A stretch of 64,000 nt of DNA. Origin: Cupriavidus malaysiensis. GTDB lineage: Bacteria; Pseudomonadota; Gammaproteobacteria; Burkholderiales; Burkholderiaceae. Under the pieces are notes generated by a model. That model was given only the letters and a program-made list of their open reading frames with translations, did no database searches and was not told where the DNA came from. The translations under genes and the position numbers were made by a program. The stretch covers positions 620,001-684,000 of the forward strand of contig NZ_CP017755.1 in assembly GCF_001854325.1 (NCBI RefSeq), given 5' to 3'. Below are positions 16,040-24,146 of this stretch, piece by piece (positions within the stretch are counted from its first letter, which is position 1; every line of letters starts with the position of its first letter).

Positions 16040-16870
16040 ATGGATTCTTCGCGCGCTTCCCTGGTTACCTATCTGAAGCTCCTGGCCGAGGCGCCGCACG
16101 ACGGTACGCCGGTGGTGCTGGAGACGGAGCGGGCGTTGTCGCTGCATTTCGACCTGCATGCCACGCAAAGCCTGATGTCGCGGCGCGATCCCAATGCCTT
16201 GGTGCTGGGTTACACGCGGGCGATGATGGGCTTCCTGCTGCTGCATCCGGAGCCGGCGCGGATCGGGCGGATCTCGCTGATCGGGCTGGGGGGCGGTTCG
16301 CTGGCCAAGTATTGCTATCACCACTTGCCTGGGGCCAAGGTGGTGGCGGTCGAGATCGACCCGGCGGTGATCGCGCTGCGCGAGACCTTTCATATTCCGC
16401 CGGACGGCGAGCGCTTCGAGGTGGTTTGCGCCGATGGCGCCGACTACGTCCAGGGCCGGGAGGCGCGTCCGGACGTGATCCTGGTGGATGGCTTCCTGGC
16501 CGGCGGCATGCCGGCGCGGCTGGGCTCGCCGTCCTTCTACGAGGACTGCCTCGAGCGGCTGGCCGACGATGGCGTGCTGGTGGCGAATTTCCTCGAGGAC
16601 GACGAGCAGATCCCGTTCTACCTGGACGCGGTCCGTGCCGCGTTCGGTGAGGGGGTCTCGCTGGCGTTGTCCGAAGATGGCTGCAACTACACGTTGTTCG
16701 CGTGGAAGGGCGGGGCGGCGCTGCCGCCCCTGGACACGCTGCTGGCCCGCGCGCAGGGGCTGGAGGCGGCCCATCCCTTGAAGCTGCGCGCCACGGCCAG
16801 GCGCTTGCGGCAAGGCCGGCGCTTCGCCACGGAGCGCGGCTGGTGGCAGGCGCCGGGCAGACGCCGTTAG
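16040..16870 (+). CDS. Spermidine synthase-like (SpeE-fold) protein
   Basis: The 276-residue protein has the aminopropyltransferase/methyltransferase Rossmann fold: nucleotide-binding loop GLGGGSLAK (82-90), the acidic residue VAVEIDPAV (Glu105) and a GADYV segment. The usual catalytic PYDVIIxDxSDP motif of genuine spermidine synthases is replaced by PDVILVDGFLAGGMPARLGS, which lacks the paired acidic residues that bind the polyamine amine. It is therefore better called a fused-MFS/spermidine-synthase-like protein of unknown substrate. It is followed after 60 bp by the DUF1275 gene on the same strand and preceded by a large palindrome. Confidence 0.75.
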   Translation: MDSSRASLVTYLKLLAEAPHDGTPVVLETERALSLHFDLHATQSLMSRRDPNALVLGYTRAMMGFLLLHPEPARIGRISLIGLGGGSLAKYCYHHLPGAKVVAVEIDPAVIALRETFHIPPDGERFEVVCADGADYVQGREARPDVILVDGFLAGGMPARLGSPSFYEDCLERLADDGVLVANFLEDDEQIPFYLDAVRAAFGEGVSLALSEDGCNYTLFAWKGGAALPPLDTLLARAQGLEAAHPLKLRATARRLRQGRRFATERGWWQAPGRRR

Positions 16871-16930
16871 CGCCGCCGCCCCGCCTGCCCGGGCGGCGCG
16901 CCGCTCCTTCCACGTTCGACGGACCCCATC

Positions 16931-18085
16931 ATGCCAATCACCTACCTGCGCCAGCTGAGTGGTCGCGAGCGCAGCCCCGAGGCCAACCGGCGCCTGGCCT
17001 GCTTTCTCGCCTTCGTGGCGGGGGCGGCCAATGCGGGCGGCTTTCTCGCCGTGCACCAGTACACCTCGCATATGTCGGGCATCATCTCCGCGATGGCGGA
17101 CAGCCTGGCGCTGGGCAGCATCGGCCTGCTGCTGGACGGCCTGGGTGCCTTGTTGTCCTTCATGGCCGGCGCGGCCTGCTCGGCGGTGCTGATCCACTGG
17201 GGCCGGCGCGAGCACCTGCACAGCGAGTACGCGCTGCCGCTGCTGCTGGAGGCTTTCCTGCTGCTGGTGTTCGGCCTGCTGGGCGGCAACCTGGAGCGGC
17301 TCGAGTGGTTGTTCGTGCCGGCCACGGTGATGGTGCTCTGCTTCATCATGGGCTTGCAGAACGCCATGGTGACCAAGGTGTCGAAGGCGGAGATCCGCAC
17401 CACGCACGTGACCGGCATGATCACCGATATCGGTATCGAGCTGGGCAAGCTGTTCTACTGGAACCTGGGCCTGGCCGACGATGCCGGCCCGGCGGTGCGC
17501 GCCGACCGGCGCAAGCTGCGCGTGCTGGGCACGCTGGTGGGGCTGTTCTTCCTCGGCGGGGTCAGCGGGGCGCTCGGCTTCCATCGCTTCGGTTTCATCG
17601 CCACGCTGCCGCTGGCCGGCCTGCTGTTGATACTGGCCGCCGTGCCGGTGTTCGACGACGTGCGGCTGCGCGTCTGGCGGCGCGACCTGCCCGCGCGCCT
17701 GCAGGCGCGGCTGAAGCGCTGGGCGGCGGCGGCCGGCGCCGATGTGCATGCGCTCTGGCTGGCCGCGCGCGATCCGGGCACGCCGCGCCCGGTGCGCTGG
17801 CTGGCGCGGGCCGTGTCCGGCTATGCGCTGTCGCCCCTCGGCGTGGTCCCGGCGGCCGTGCCGGTGCTGGGCCCGCTGCATGGCCTGGTGCTGGTGCCGC
17901 TGGCCATCCTGGCGGTGCGGCGCCTGGTGCCGGCGGCGGTGCTGGAGGCCCAGCGGCGGGCGGCGGACGCAGCCGGCCCGGCGCCGGTGTGCTGGCCGGC
18001 GGCGCTGCTCGTGCTGGGATTGTGGGGATTGGGCGTGGTAGCGCTGGTGCGCTGGCTGACGCCTGCCGCTGCCTCGCTCCGGTGA
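16931..18085 (+). CDS. DUF1275 (YoaK-type) membrane protein with C-terminal DUF1232-like domain
   Basis: Residues about 1-225 form a DUF1275 membrane protein: RLACFLAFVAGAANAGGFLA (about 21-40), QYTSHMSGIIS, TKVSKAEIRTTHVTGMITDI and six or so hydrophobic segments. Residues about 270-335 (ARDPGTPRPVRWLARAVSGY, ALSPLGVVPAAVPVLGPLHG) align with DUF1232/YkvA domains, followed by one more membrane helix. In DUF1232 the motif normally reads SPxDLIPDFIPVLGxxDD; here the aspartates are replaced by uncharged residues. Both families have unknown biochemical roles. The start at 16931 fits the family N-terminus. Confidence 0.78.
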   Translation: MPITYLRQLSGRERSPEANRRLACFLAFVAGAANAGGFLAVHQYTSHMSGIISAMADSLALGSIGLLLDGLGALLSFMAGAACSAVLIHWGRREHLHSEYALPLLLEAFLLLVFGLLGGNLERLEWLFVPATVMVLCFIMGLQNAMVTKVSKAEIRTTHVTGMITDIGIELGKLFYWNLGLADDAGPAVRADRRKLRVLGTLVGLFFLGGVSGALGFHRFGFIATLPLAGLLLILAAVPVFDDVRLRVWRRDLPARLQARLKRWAAAAGADVHALWLAARDPGTPRPVRWLARAVSGYALSPLGVVPAAVPVLGPLHGLVLVPLAILAVRRLVPAAVLEAQRRAADAAGPAPVCWPAALLVLGLWGLGVVALVRWLTPAAASLR

Positions 18086-18123
18086 TCCGGTGATCCGGTG
18101 ACGGGCGCGGGCGGCGCCGCGCC

Positions 18124-18567
18124 TCAGCCGTCGCGGCGCGGCGGCTGCTGCGGCCGGCTGTCTTCGCCGTGCGCGGCCTCGTGGCTGGCGTGCAGCGCGA
18201 TCTCCCTGGCCACCCAGGCGCAGGCGCCGGCGATCAGCACGCTCAGGATGGCCACGGTGAAGGCCAGCGTGCGGCCATGCCACAGGCTGCCGAACCAGTT
18301 GGCGAAGTCCGCCGCCAGCACGGCGGCCTTGCCGCCGATCTTCTCCAGCTCGAATTCGTACTGGCGGCGCGCCGCGTCGTCGTCCAGCAGGCCGGCCTGG
18401 TCCGGGCCGGCGGTCATGAAGATGGCCACCGAAGCCAGCAGGCCGATGGCCAGCACGGCCACGGCGGCGCGGTTCAGCAGCACCGGCAGCGGCAGGCCGC
18501 CGGCGGCCGCGGGGCTCGGCTCGTCGTAGTCGCGCGGGGCTTGCGGGTGGTGGTCGCGCTCGCTCAT
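18124..18567 (-). CDS. Small two-helix membrane protein of unknown function
   Basis: The 147-residue protein has a polar, proline-rich N-terminus (about 1-28), a first membrane helix (NRAAVAVLAIGLLASVAIFM, about 32-52), a mostly acidic middle region with a helical FELEKIGGKAAVLAADFANW, a second helix (LAFTVAILSVLIAGACAWVA, about 101-120) and a charged, proline-rich tail. I do not recognise a named family. It converges with the DUF1275 gene (38-bp gap) and lies downstream of the acyl-CoA dehydrogenase terminator, so it has its own promoter. Confidence 0.6.
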   Translation of the reverse strand: MSERDHHPQAPRDYDEPSPAAAGGLPLPVLLNRAAVAVLAIGLLASVAIFMTAGPDQAGLLDDDAARRQYEFELEKIGGKAAVLAADFANWFGSLWHGRTLAFTVAILSVLIAGACAWVAREIALHASHEAAHGEDSRPQQPPRRDG

Positions 18568-18684
18568 GCCTGGTCGTCGTGCGGGGCCGGGTGGCCGGAG
18601 CGCACAGTATGGCAGATGGCGGGAGCGCGGTCAGGGCGGTCCAGGGCAGGCCGCCACGTGGCGGCGGGCGCTGCCGTGCAAATA

Positions 18685-18716
18685 AAACGGGCGCTTCCGC
18701 CAGGAAGCGCCCGTTT
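18685..18716 (-). terminator. Rho-independent terminator for the acyl-CoA dehydrogenase gene
   Basis: A perfect 14-bp stem AAACGGGCGCTTCC/GGAAGCGCCCGTTT with a 4-nt loop. On the reverse strand the stem is followed by TATTTG, so the U-rich tail serves the gene ending at 18809. On the forward strand the stem is followed by GTGTTTGTCTTTG, so weak bidirectional action is possible. Confidence 0.85.
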
Positions 18717-18808
18717 GTGTTTGTCTTTGTCTTTGCCTTTGCGCCTGCCTGCCGGCGCGTTTGGACCGCCGCCGGCCGGCTCCGGCCAGGCGGCGCCCAC
18801 GCGCCCGC

Positions 18809-20593
18809 TCAGAACTGCGCTTCGTCCAGCGCCGTGGCCGCCGCGCCGCCCGCGGTGATGGCGTCGCGCAGCCCGCCGGCCTGCGACAGCACGTGCTCGG
18901 CGAAGAAGTGCGCGGTGGCGATCTTGGCCGAGTGGAAGGCCGGGTCCTCGGCGCGCCGGGCGTCGGCCGCCAGCATCGCGCGCGCCAGCTGCCAGCCGGA
19001 GAACACGATGCCGCACAGCTTCAGGTAGGGCACGCTGCCGGCGAACACCGCGTTCGGGTCCGCCTTGGCCTGCGACACCACGAACTCGCCCACCGCTTCC
19101 AGCGCCGCGCGGCCCTTGGCCAGCTGCGCCTGCACCGCCACGAAGGCCGCGCCGCCGTGCGCGCCCAGCGCCTGCTCGGTCTGCGCGATGCGCGCGCAGA
19201 TCGCGCGCAGCACGGCGCCGCCGTCGCGCACCGTCTTGCGCCCCACCAGGTCATTGGCCTGGATCGCGGTGGTGCCTTCGTAGATCGGCAGGATGCGCGC
19301 GTCGCGATAGTGCTGCGCCGCACCGGTCTCCTCGATGAAGCCCATGCCGCCGTGCACCTGCACGCCCAGGCTGGTCACGTCGATCGACAGTTCGGTGCTC
19401 CAGCCCTTGACCACCGGCACCAGGAATTCGTAGAAGGCCTGGTTCTCGGCGCGCGCCGCGGCATCCGCATGCTGGTGCGCCGCGTCCGAGGCCGCCGCCG
19501 CCACGTAGGCCAGCGCCCGCGCGCCTTCGGTGAGCGCGCGCATGGTCATCAGCATGCGCTTGACGTCCGGGTGGTGGATGATGGCCACCGCCTCGCGCGC
19601 CGAACCGTCGACGGGGCGGCTCTGCACGCGTTCGCGCGCATAGGCCACCGCCTGCTGGTAGGCGCGCTCCGAGACCGCCACGCCCTGCATGCCCACCGAG
19701 AAGCGCGCCGAGTTCATCATGATGAACATGTACTCCAGGCCGCGGTTCTCCTCGCCCACCAGCGTGCCGATGGCGCCGCCGTGGTCGCCGAACTGCAGCA
19801 CCGCCGTCGGGCTGGCCTTGATGCCCAGCTTGTGCTCGATCGACACGCAGTGCACGTCGTTGCGCGCGCCCGGCGAGCCGTCGGCGTTGACCAGGAACTT
19901 GGGCACGATGAACAGCGAGATGCCCTTGACGCCCTCGGGCGCGTCCGGCGTGCGTGCCAGCACCAGGTGGACGATGTTGTCCGCCATGTCGTGCTCGCCG
20001 TAGGTGATGAAGATCTTGGTGCCGAACACCTTGTAGGTGCCGTCGCCCTGCGGCTCGGCGCGCGTGCGCACCATTGCCAGGTCGGAGCCGGCCTGCGGCT
20101 CGGTCAGGTTCATGGTGCCGGTCCACTCGCCGGCGATCAGCTTGGGCAGGAACAGCGCCTTCTGCGCCTCGCTGCCGGCCGTCAGCAGCGCCTCGATGGC
20201 GCCGTCGGTGAGCAGCGGGCACAGCGCGAACGACAGGTTGGCGCTGTTGAGCATTTCGTTGCAGGCGGTGGCGATCAGCTTGGGCAGGCCCTGGCCGCCG
20301 TACTCGGCCGGGTGCAGCACGCCCTGCCAGCCGCCCTCGGCGAACTGGCGGAAGGCCGCCTTGAAGCCAGGCGTGGTGGTCACGGCGCCATCCTGCCAGC
20401 GGCTGGGATCGAGGTCGCCGGCGCGGTTCAGCGGCGCCACCACCTGCTCGTTGAACTTGGCCGCCTCTTCCAGCACGGCCTGCGCCGTCTCCGGGGTCGC
20501 CTCTTCGTAGCCCGGCAGCTGGCTGACGGCCTCCAGGCCGGCCAGCTCGTTCATCACGAAGAGCATGTCCTTGATCGGTGCGCGGTAGGTCAT
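18809..20593 (-). CDS. Acyl-CoA dehydrogenase, DmdC-type with C-terminal extension
   Basis: The 594-residue flavoprotein begins with MTYRAPIKDMLFVMNELAGL, the hallmark of the DmdC/long acyl-CoA dehydrogenase subfamily. It has the FAD/substrate motifs MNLTEPQAGSDLAMVRTRAE, KIFITYGEHD and the catalytic glutamate in RILPIYEGTTAIQ (Glu439), followed by the family-specific C-terminal domain. Such enzymes oxidise the alpha-beta bond of an acyl-CoA (3-methylmercaptopropionyl-CoA or a medium/long chain) and pass electrons to ETF. It is divergent from an AMP-forming acyl-CoA ligase, which probably supplies its substrate. A strong terminator follows the gene. Confidence 0.92.
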   Translation of the reverse strand: MTYRAPIKDMLFVMNELAGLEAVSQLPGYEEATPETAQAVLEEAAKFNEQVVAPLNRAGDLDPSRWQDGAVTTTPGFKAAFRQFAEGGWQGVLHPAEYGGQGLPKLIATACNEMLNSANLSFALCPLLTDGAIEALLTAGSEAQKALFLPKLIAGEWTGTMNLTEPQAGSDLAMVRTRAEPQGDGTYKVFGTKIFITYGEHDMADNIVHLVLARTPDAPEGVKGISLFIVPKFLVNADGSPGARNDVHCVSIEHKLGIKASPTAVLQFGDHGGAIGTLVGEENRGLEYMFIMMNSARFSVGMQGVAVSERAYQQAVAYARERVQSRPVDGSAREAVAIIHHPDVKRMLMTMRALTEGARALAYVAAAASDAAHQHADAAARAENQAFYEFLVPVVKGWSTELSIDVTSLGVQVHGGMGFIEETGAAQHYRDARILPIYEGTTAIQANDLVGRKTVRDGGAVLRAICARIAQTEQALGAHGGAAFVAVQAQLAKGRAALEAVGEFVVSQAKADPNAVFAGSVPYLKLCGIVFSGWQLARAMLAADARRAEDPAFHSAKIATAHFFAEHVLSQAGGLRDAITAGGAAATALDEAQF

Positions 20594-20934
20594 CGCGTGT
20601 CTCCTGTCGGGTTGTATCCAGCCAGCGGCCTTGCCCGCATGGCTGCTCAGAGGCGTGATCGTAGCTCCGGGGCACCTGTACAGGCTAACAAAAACTGCCC
20701 ATTCATTGACAAAACCTGCCGAATTGCGCCGTGGCGGGGCAGGCGCGGCGGTTGGCAGGATTTGTCAGAAATTCGGCCGGTCCTGTCAATGCCCGCGCGC
20801 GGGCTTGTCCCTAGAATGGCCGCCACAGGCCACCGCGGGCCATTGCAAGCCAGCCCGCCGGACTGCCGGCATCCCGGCCCGCTCCGGGCCATGCCCGCAC
20901 TCTTCCGCCCACTATATTCCCAGGAGACCCGCCC
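20594..20934. promoter_or_regulatory. Divergent control region with repeated TGACA sites
   Basis: This 341-bp region separates the dehydrogenase from the acyl-CoA ligase. It holds three related sites: TTGACAAAACCTGCCGAATT (20706-20725, forward), TGACAAATCCTGCC (reverse strand of 20754-20767) and TTGACAGGACCGGCCGAATT (reverse strand of 20770-20789). Sites one and three form an inverted pair of 22-bp arms (20704-20725 and 20770-20791) with three mismatches. TTGACA could act as -35 elements, but the long conserved extension suggests binding of one dimeric regulator coordinating both genes; which one is not known. Confidence 0.55.
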
Positions 20935-22554
20935 ATGGACCATTTCGGCCAGATGATGTATGCGCCACTACTGTTGCCGTCGCTGCTGGAGCAGGCGGCG
21001 CGGCATGCCGGCCGGGTCGAGATCGTCTCGCGCCGGGTCGAGGGCGACATCCATCGCTACACCTACGCCGACTGCCACCGGCGCACGATGCAGCTTGCCA
21101 ACGCGCTTACCGCCGCGGGCATCGCGCCCGGCGACCGCATCGGCACGCTGGCGTGGAACGGCTACCGGCACATGGAGATCTACTACGCCACGGCCGGCAT
21201 CGGCGCCGTCTGCCACACCATCAACCCGCGCCTGTTCCCCGAGCAGGTGAGCTACATCATCAACCACGCGCGGGACCGTTTCCTCTGCTTCGATGCGACC
21301 TTCCTGCCGCTGGTCGCGCAGATCGCGCCGCAATGCCCGCACGTCGAGCGGTGGATCCTGCTGGGCGATGCGTCGGCGCTGCCGGACGATTTTCCGGTGC
21401 CGCTCGAAAGCTACGAGGCGCTGCTCGACGGCCAGCCGCAGTCGTTCGCCTGGCCCGAGCTGGACGAGCGGCAGGCGGCGCTGCTGTGCTACACCTCGGG
21501 CACCACCGGCAACCCGAAGGGCGTGCTGTATTCCCATCGCTCGACTTACCTGATGGCGTATGCCTCGGCCCTGCCGGACGCGCTCGACCTGCATGCCGCC
21601 GACACCGTCGCGCCGGTGGTGCCGATGTTCCATGTGAGCGCCTGGGGCCTGCCGTTCTCCGCCGCCCTGGTGGGCGCGAAGCTGGTGATGCCGGGGCCCC
21701 GGCTCGACGGCGCCTCGCTCACTGAACTGTTCACGCAGGAAGGGGTGACGGTGTCGGCCGGCGTGCCGACCGTCTGGCTCGGCATGGTCGACCACATGCG
21801 CCGCAGCGGCGAGCGCTGTGCCACGCTGGCGCGCGTGATCGTCGGCGGTGCCGCCTGCCCGCCGCAGCTGGCCGAAGCCCTGGGCGGCCTGGGCATCCGG
21901 GCGGTCCATGCCTGGGGCATGACGGAGTTGTCCCCGGTGGGGACGGTCTGCACGCCGTCGCACGGCTACGCGGAGAAGACGGCCGAGGAGCGCGCGCGCA
22001 TCGACGCCAAGCAAGGCCGCGCCATCCCCGGCATCGACATGAAGCTGGTGGGGGCCGCGGGCGAGGAGCTGCCCTGGGACGGCCGCTCGGCCGGCGACCT
22101 GATGGTGCGCGGACACTGGGTGGTGGAGCGCTACTTCGGCGCCGAAGGCAGCGCGCTGGAGAACGGCTGGTTCGCCACCGGCGACGTGGCGACCATCGAC
22201 GCCGACGGCTATATGCAGATCACCGACCGCAGCAAGGACGTGATCAAGTCGGGCGGGGAATGGATCTCGTCGATCGAGCTGGAGAACATCGCCCTTTCGC
22301 ATCCCGAGATCGAGCTCGCCGCCTGCATCGCCGCCGCGCATCCGAAGTGGGACGAGCGCCCGCTGCTGATCGCGGTGCGCCGTGCCGGCAGCAGCCTGAG
22401 CGCCAAGGAGCTGCTGGACTTCTATGCCGGCAAGGTGGCGAAATGGTGGGTGCCGGACGACGTGGTGTTCGTGCCCGAGCTGCCGCTGACGGCGACCGGC
22501 AAGCTGCAGAAGCTGGTGCTGCGGCAGCGCTTCGGCCAGCATCTGGTCCGCTGA
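20935..22554 (+). CDS. Medium/long-chain fatty-acid--CoA ligase (AMP-forming)
   Basis: The 539-residue enzyme activates a fatty acid to acyl-CoA through an acyl-adenylate. It carries the P-loop-like [12 protein letters not shown] (186-197), the A5 motif [13 protein letters not shown], the A7/A8 region [20 protein letters not shown] and [15 protein letters not shown], and the C-terminal lysine in [11 protein letters not shown]. The order of motifs and the NH2-terminal [19 protein letters not shown] resemble AlkK-type ligases. It is divergent from a DmdC-like dehydrogenase and was probably co-regulated with it. ATG 20935 follows CCCAGGAGA. Confidence 0.92.
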   Translation: MDHFGQMMYAPLLLPSLLEQAARHAGRVEIVSRRVEGDIHRYTYADCHRRTMQLANALTAAGIAPGDRIGTLAWNGYRHMEIYYATAGIGAVCHTINPRLFPEQVSYIINHARDRFLCFDATFLPLVAQIAPQCPHVERWILLGDASALPDDFPVPLESYEALLDGQPQSFAWPELDERQAALLCYTSGTTGNPKGVLYSHRSTYLMAYASALPDALDLHAADTVAPVVPMFHVSAWGLPFSAALVGAKLVMPGPRLDGASLTELFTQEGVTVSAGVPTVWLGMVDHMRRSGERCATLARVIVGGAACPPQLAEALGGLGIRAVHAWGMTELSPVGTVCTPSHGYAEKTAEERARIDAKQGRAIPGIDMKLVGAAGEELPWDGRSAGDLMVRGHWVVERYFGAEGSALENGWFATGDVATIDADGYMQITDRSKDVIKSGGEWISSIELENIALSHPEIELAACIAAAHPKWDERPLLIAVRRAGSSLSAKELLDFYAGKVAKWWVPDDVVFVPELPLTATGKLQKLVLRQRFGQHLVR

Positions 22555-22647
22555 ATCCCTGGAATCGGTCGGTGCCAGCCATGTCCTTCACCTCCCATTT
22601 CAAGGATTCAGCGGACTGGTGAGGCAGGGCGCCGCCGGCTGATCCGC

Positions 22648-23847
22648 TCAGTGCAGGCGCTCGGGCATGGTGCGGTAGGCCTTCGGCGTGCTGCCGGTCC
22701 AGTGCCGGAAGGCACGGTGGAAGGCGGTCGGGCTGTCGAAGCCGATGTCGTAGGCGATGGCGGCGATGGCATCGGTGGTGCGCGTCAGGCGCTGGATGGC
22801 GATGTCGCGCCGCATCTCGTCCTTGACCGCCTGGAAGGTCGTGCCCTCGGCCGTCAGCCGGCGGTACAGCGTGCGCACCGAACAGTGCAGCGCCTGCGCC
22901 ACGGTCTCGATGGTGGGCGTGGCGGGCAGGCAGTCGGCCAGGTACTGGCGCACCCGGTAGCACATCATCTGCTCGGCGAAGGAGACGAAGATCCAGTCTT
23001 CCGGCGCGCGCGCCAGGAAGATCTTCAGGTCCGCCTTGCGGCGCCGGATCGGCAGGTCGAGGTAGGCCGCGTCGAAACTCAGGCGGGTGTGCCCGCCGCC
23101 GAACTGCACCGGCCCCGGAAAGAGGTAGAGAAAGTCGTCGGCGCGCGGCGGCCGGGGAAAGTCGAACTCCACCATGGCCAGCGGGATCCGCTTGCCGACC
23201 AGCCACGATGCCACGCCGTGCACCAGCTTCAGCATCAGCTCGCGGCCCAGTTCGCTGACCCCCGGGCCGGACGGCTCGGCGGTCAGTTCGACATGGCCGA
23301 GCGCCCCCGCGCGGCGTGATTCCAGCCGGAAGTCATCCAGGATCAGGTGGAAGAACTGGCCGAAGCGGTGCAGCGCCACCTCCAGCCGCGGGGCATCCAG
23401 CAGGCTCAGGCACAGGTACTTCAAGGTCCCGTTACGCAGCGGCCGGCGGAAGATGCCCGGCATCTCGTCATCCAGTTCGGTCGCCAGCAGGCGGTACAAG
23501 GTGGAGAACTGCTCCTCGGTGACGCGCGCGCCCGGGGTCTTCAGCAGCCCGTAGGCGATGCCGGAGCGGCCGGCCATGCGCTGCATGGCCGCAGGGTCGG
23601 CGCCGGCCAGGAAGCCGTTGACGAGGGAGATGGGAACGGTGGCGGAGAACGGATTCAAGGGCGTGGGAGCGCCGGGGCCGGGGCGGGCGGCCGCATCCGG
23701 ACAGCGGCAGGCTGCATGCTGGGTGCGATTCTGCCAGTGGCGCGCGCCGGATGTCCAGCGCCGGGCCGGAGTACCGGGGCCGGCAAGGGGCCGCGCGAGG
23801 CGCGCGCAAGGGCCACTGGATGGGGGAATAATCCGAATGGAATCCAT
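22648..23847 (-). CDS. AraC-family regulator with arabinose-binding-like domain (start uncertain)
   Basis: The conserved protein runs from ATVPISLVNGFLAGADPAAM through a PF12625-type N-terminal domain (GRELMLKLVHGVASWLVGKR, VEFDFPRP) to a C-terminal HTH with SVRTLYRRLTAEGTTFQAVK and IAAIAYDIGFDSPTAFHRAF. Such regulators often control fatty-acid or aromatic catabolism. The first in-frame ATG in a plausible position is at 23847, but the 60 residues before the conserved domain look like translated promoter DNA. A TTG at 23658 would give a protein of usual size, though without a clear ribosome site. The adjacent acyl-CoA ligase or the porin may be its target. Confidence 0.8.
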   Translation of the reverse strand: MDSIRIIPPSSGPCARLARPLAGPGTPARRWTSGARHWQNRTQHAACRCPDAAARPGPGAPTPLNPFSATVPISLVNGFLAGADPAAMQRMAGRSGIAYGLLKTPGARVTEEQFSTLYRLLATELDDEMPGIFRRPLRNGTLKYLCLSLLDAPRLEVALHRFGQFFHLILDDFRLESRRAGALGHVELTAEPSGPGVSELGRELMLKLVHGVASWLVGKRIPLAMVEFDFPRPPRADDFLYLFPGPVQFGGGHTRLSFDAAYLDLPIRRRKADLKIFLARAPEDWIFVSFAEQMMCYRVRQYLADCLPATPTIETVAQALHCSVRTLYRRLTAEGTTFQAVKDEMRRDIAIQRLTRTTDAIAAIAYDIGFDSPTAFHRAFRHWTGSTPKAYRTMPERLH

Positions 23848-23972
23848 GCTTTTAATTCGCTTGGGGAATGCGTGGCGCAGGCGTAAGCTGAAGGCTCGGA
23901 TACAGCATCGCGGCGCCGCAAGGTTCTGCCAGGCCATGTCCGGACGGCCTCCCCGTGGGCCGGCTCGTTTTT

Positions 23973-24012
23973 TTCACCGTGCTTCACCGTGCTTCACCGT
24001 TCTTCATCGTGC
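23973..24012 (+). repeat. 10-nt tandem repeat (TTCACCGTGC), four copies
   Basis: Copies: two perfect TTCACCGTGC, then TTCACCGTTC and TTCATCGTGC. It lies in the gap between the porin and the AraC gene, directly before a hairpin terminator. Copy number could vary by slippage. Confidence 0.75.
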
Positions 24013-24030
24013 CTCCTGCAAGGCGCTTCC

Positions 24031-24066
24031 AGCCCGCACGTCATGCGTCGTGCGGGCTTTTTTTTC
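24031..24066 (+). terminator. Rho-independent terminator without an upstream forward gene
   Basis: The 10-bp stem AGCCCGCACG/CGTGCGGGCT with an 8-nt loop is followed by a run of eight or nine T on the forward strand, a textbook terminator. Both neighbouring genes (AraC, porin) are on the reverse strand and the reverse orientation has no U tail. It must end a forward transcript that begins in this gap or reads through from far upstream; a small RNA is one option. Confidence 0.75.
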
Positions 24067-24146
24067 GAGCACGGCCGCCGCGACGGCTGGCGAACCGGCG
24101 CGCGGCGGGCGGGAGCGGTTGACGGCCTCTTCCGCCCGCCGATGTT

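Noticed and set aside
15876..16076. Small forward open frame starting in the 37-bp palindrome
   Set aside because: It has no ribosome site, is Arg-rich without motif and overlaps the start of the SpeE-like gene in another frame.
18124..18567. Reading the small membrane protein as part of the acyl-CoA dehydrogenase operon
   Set aside because: A strong terminator oriented toward it lies between the two genes.
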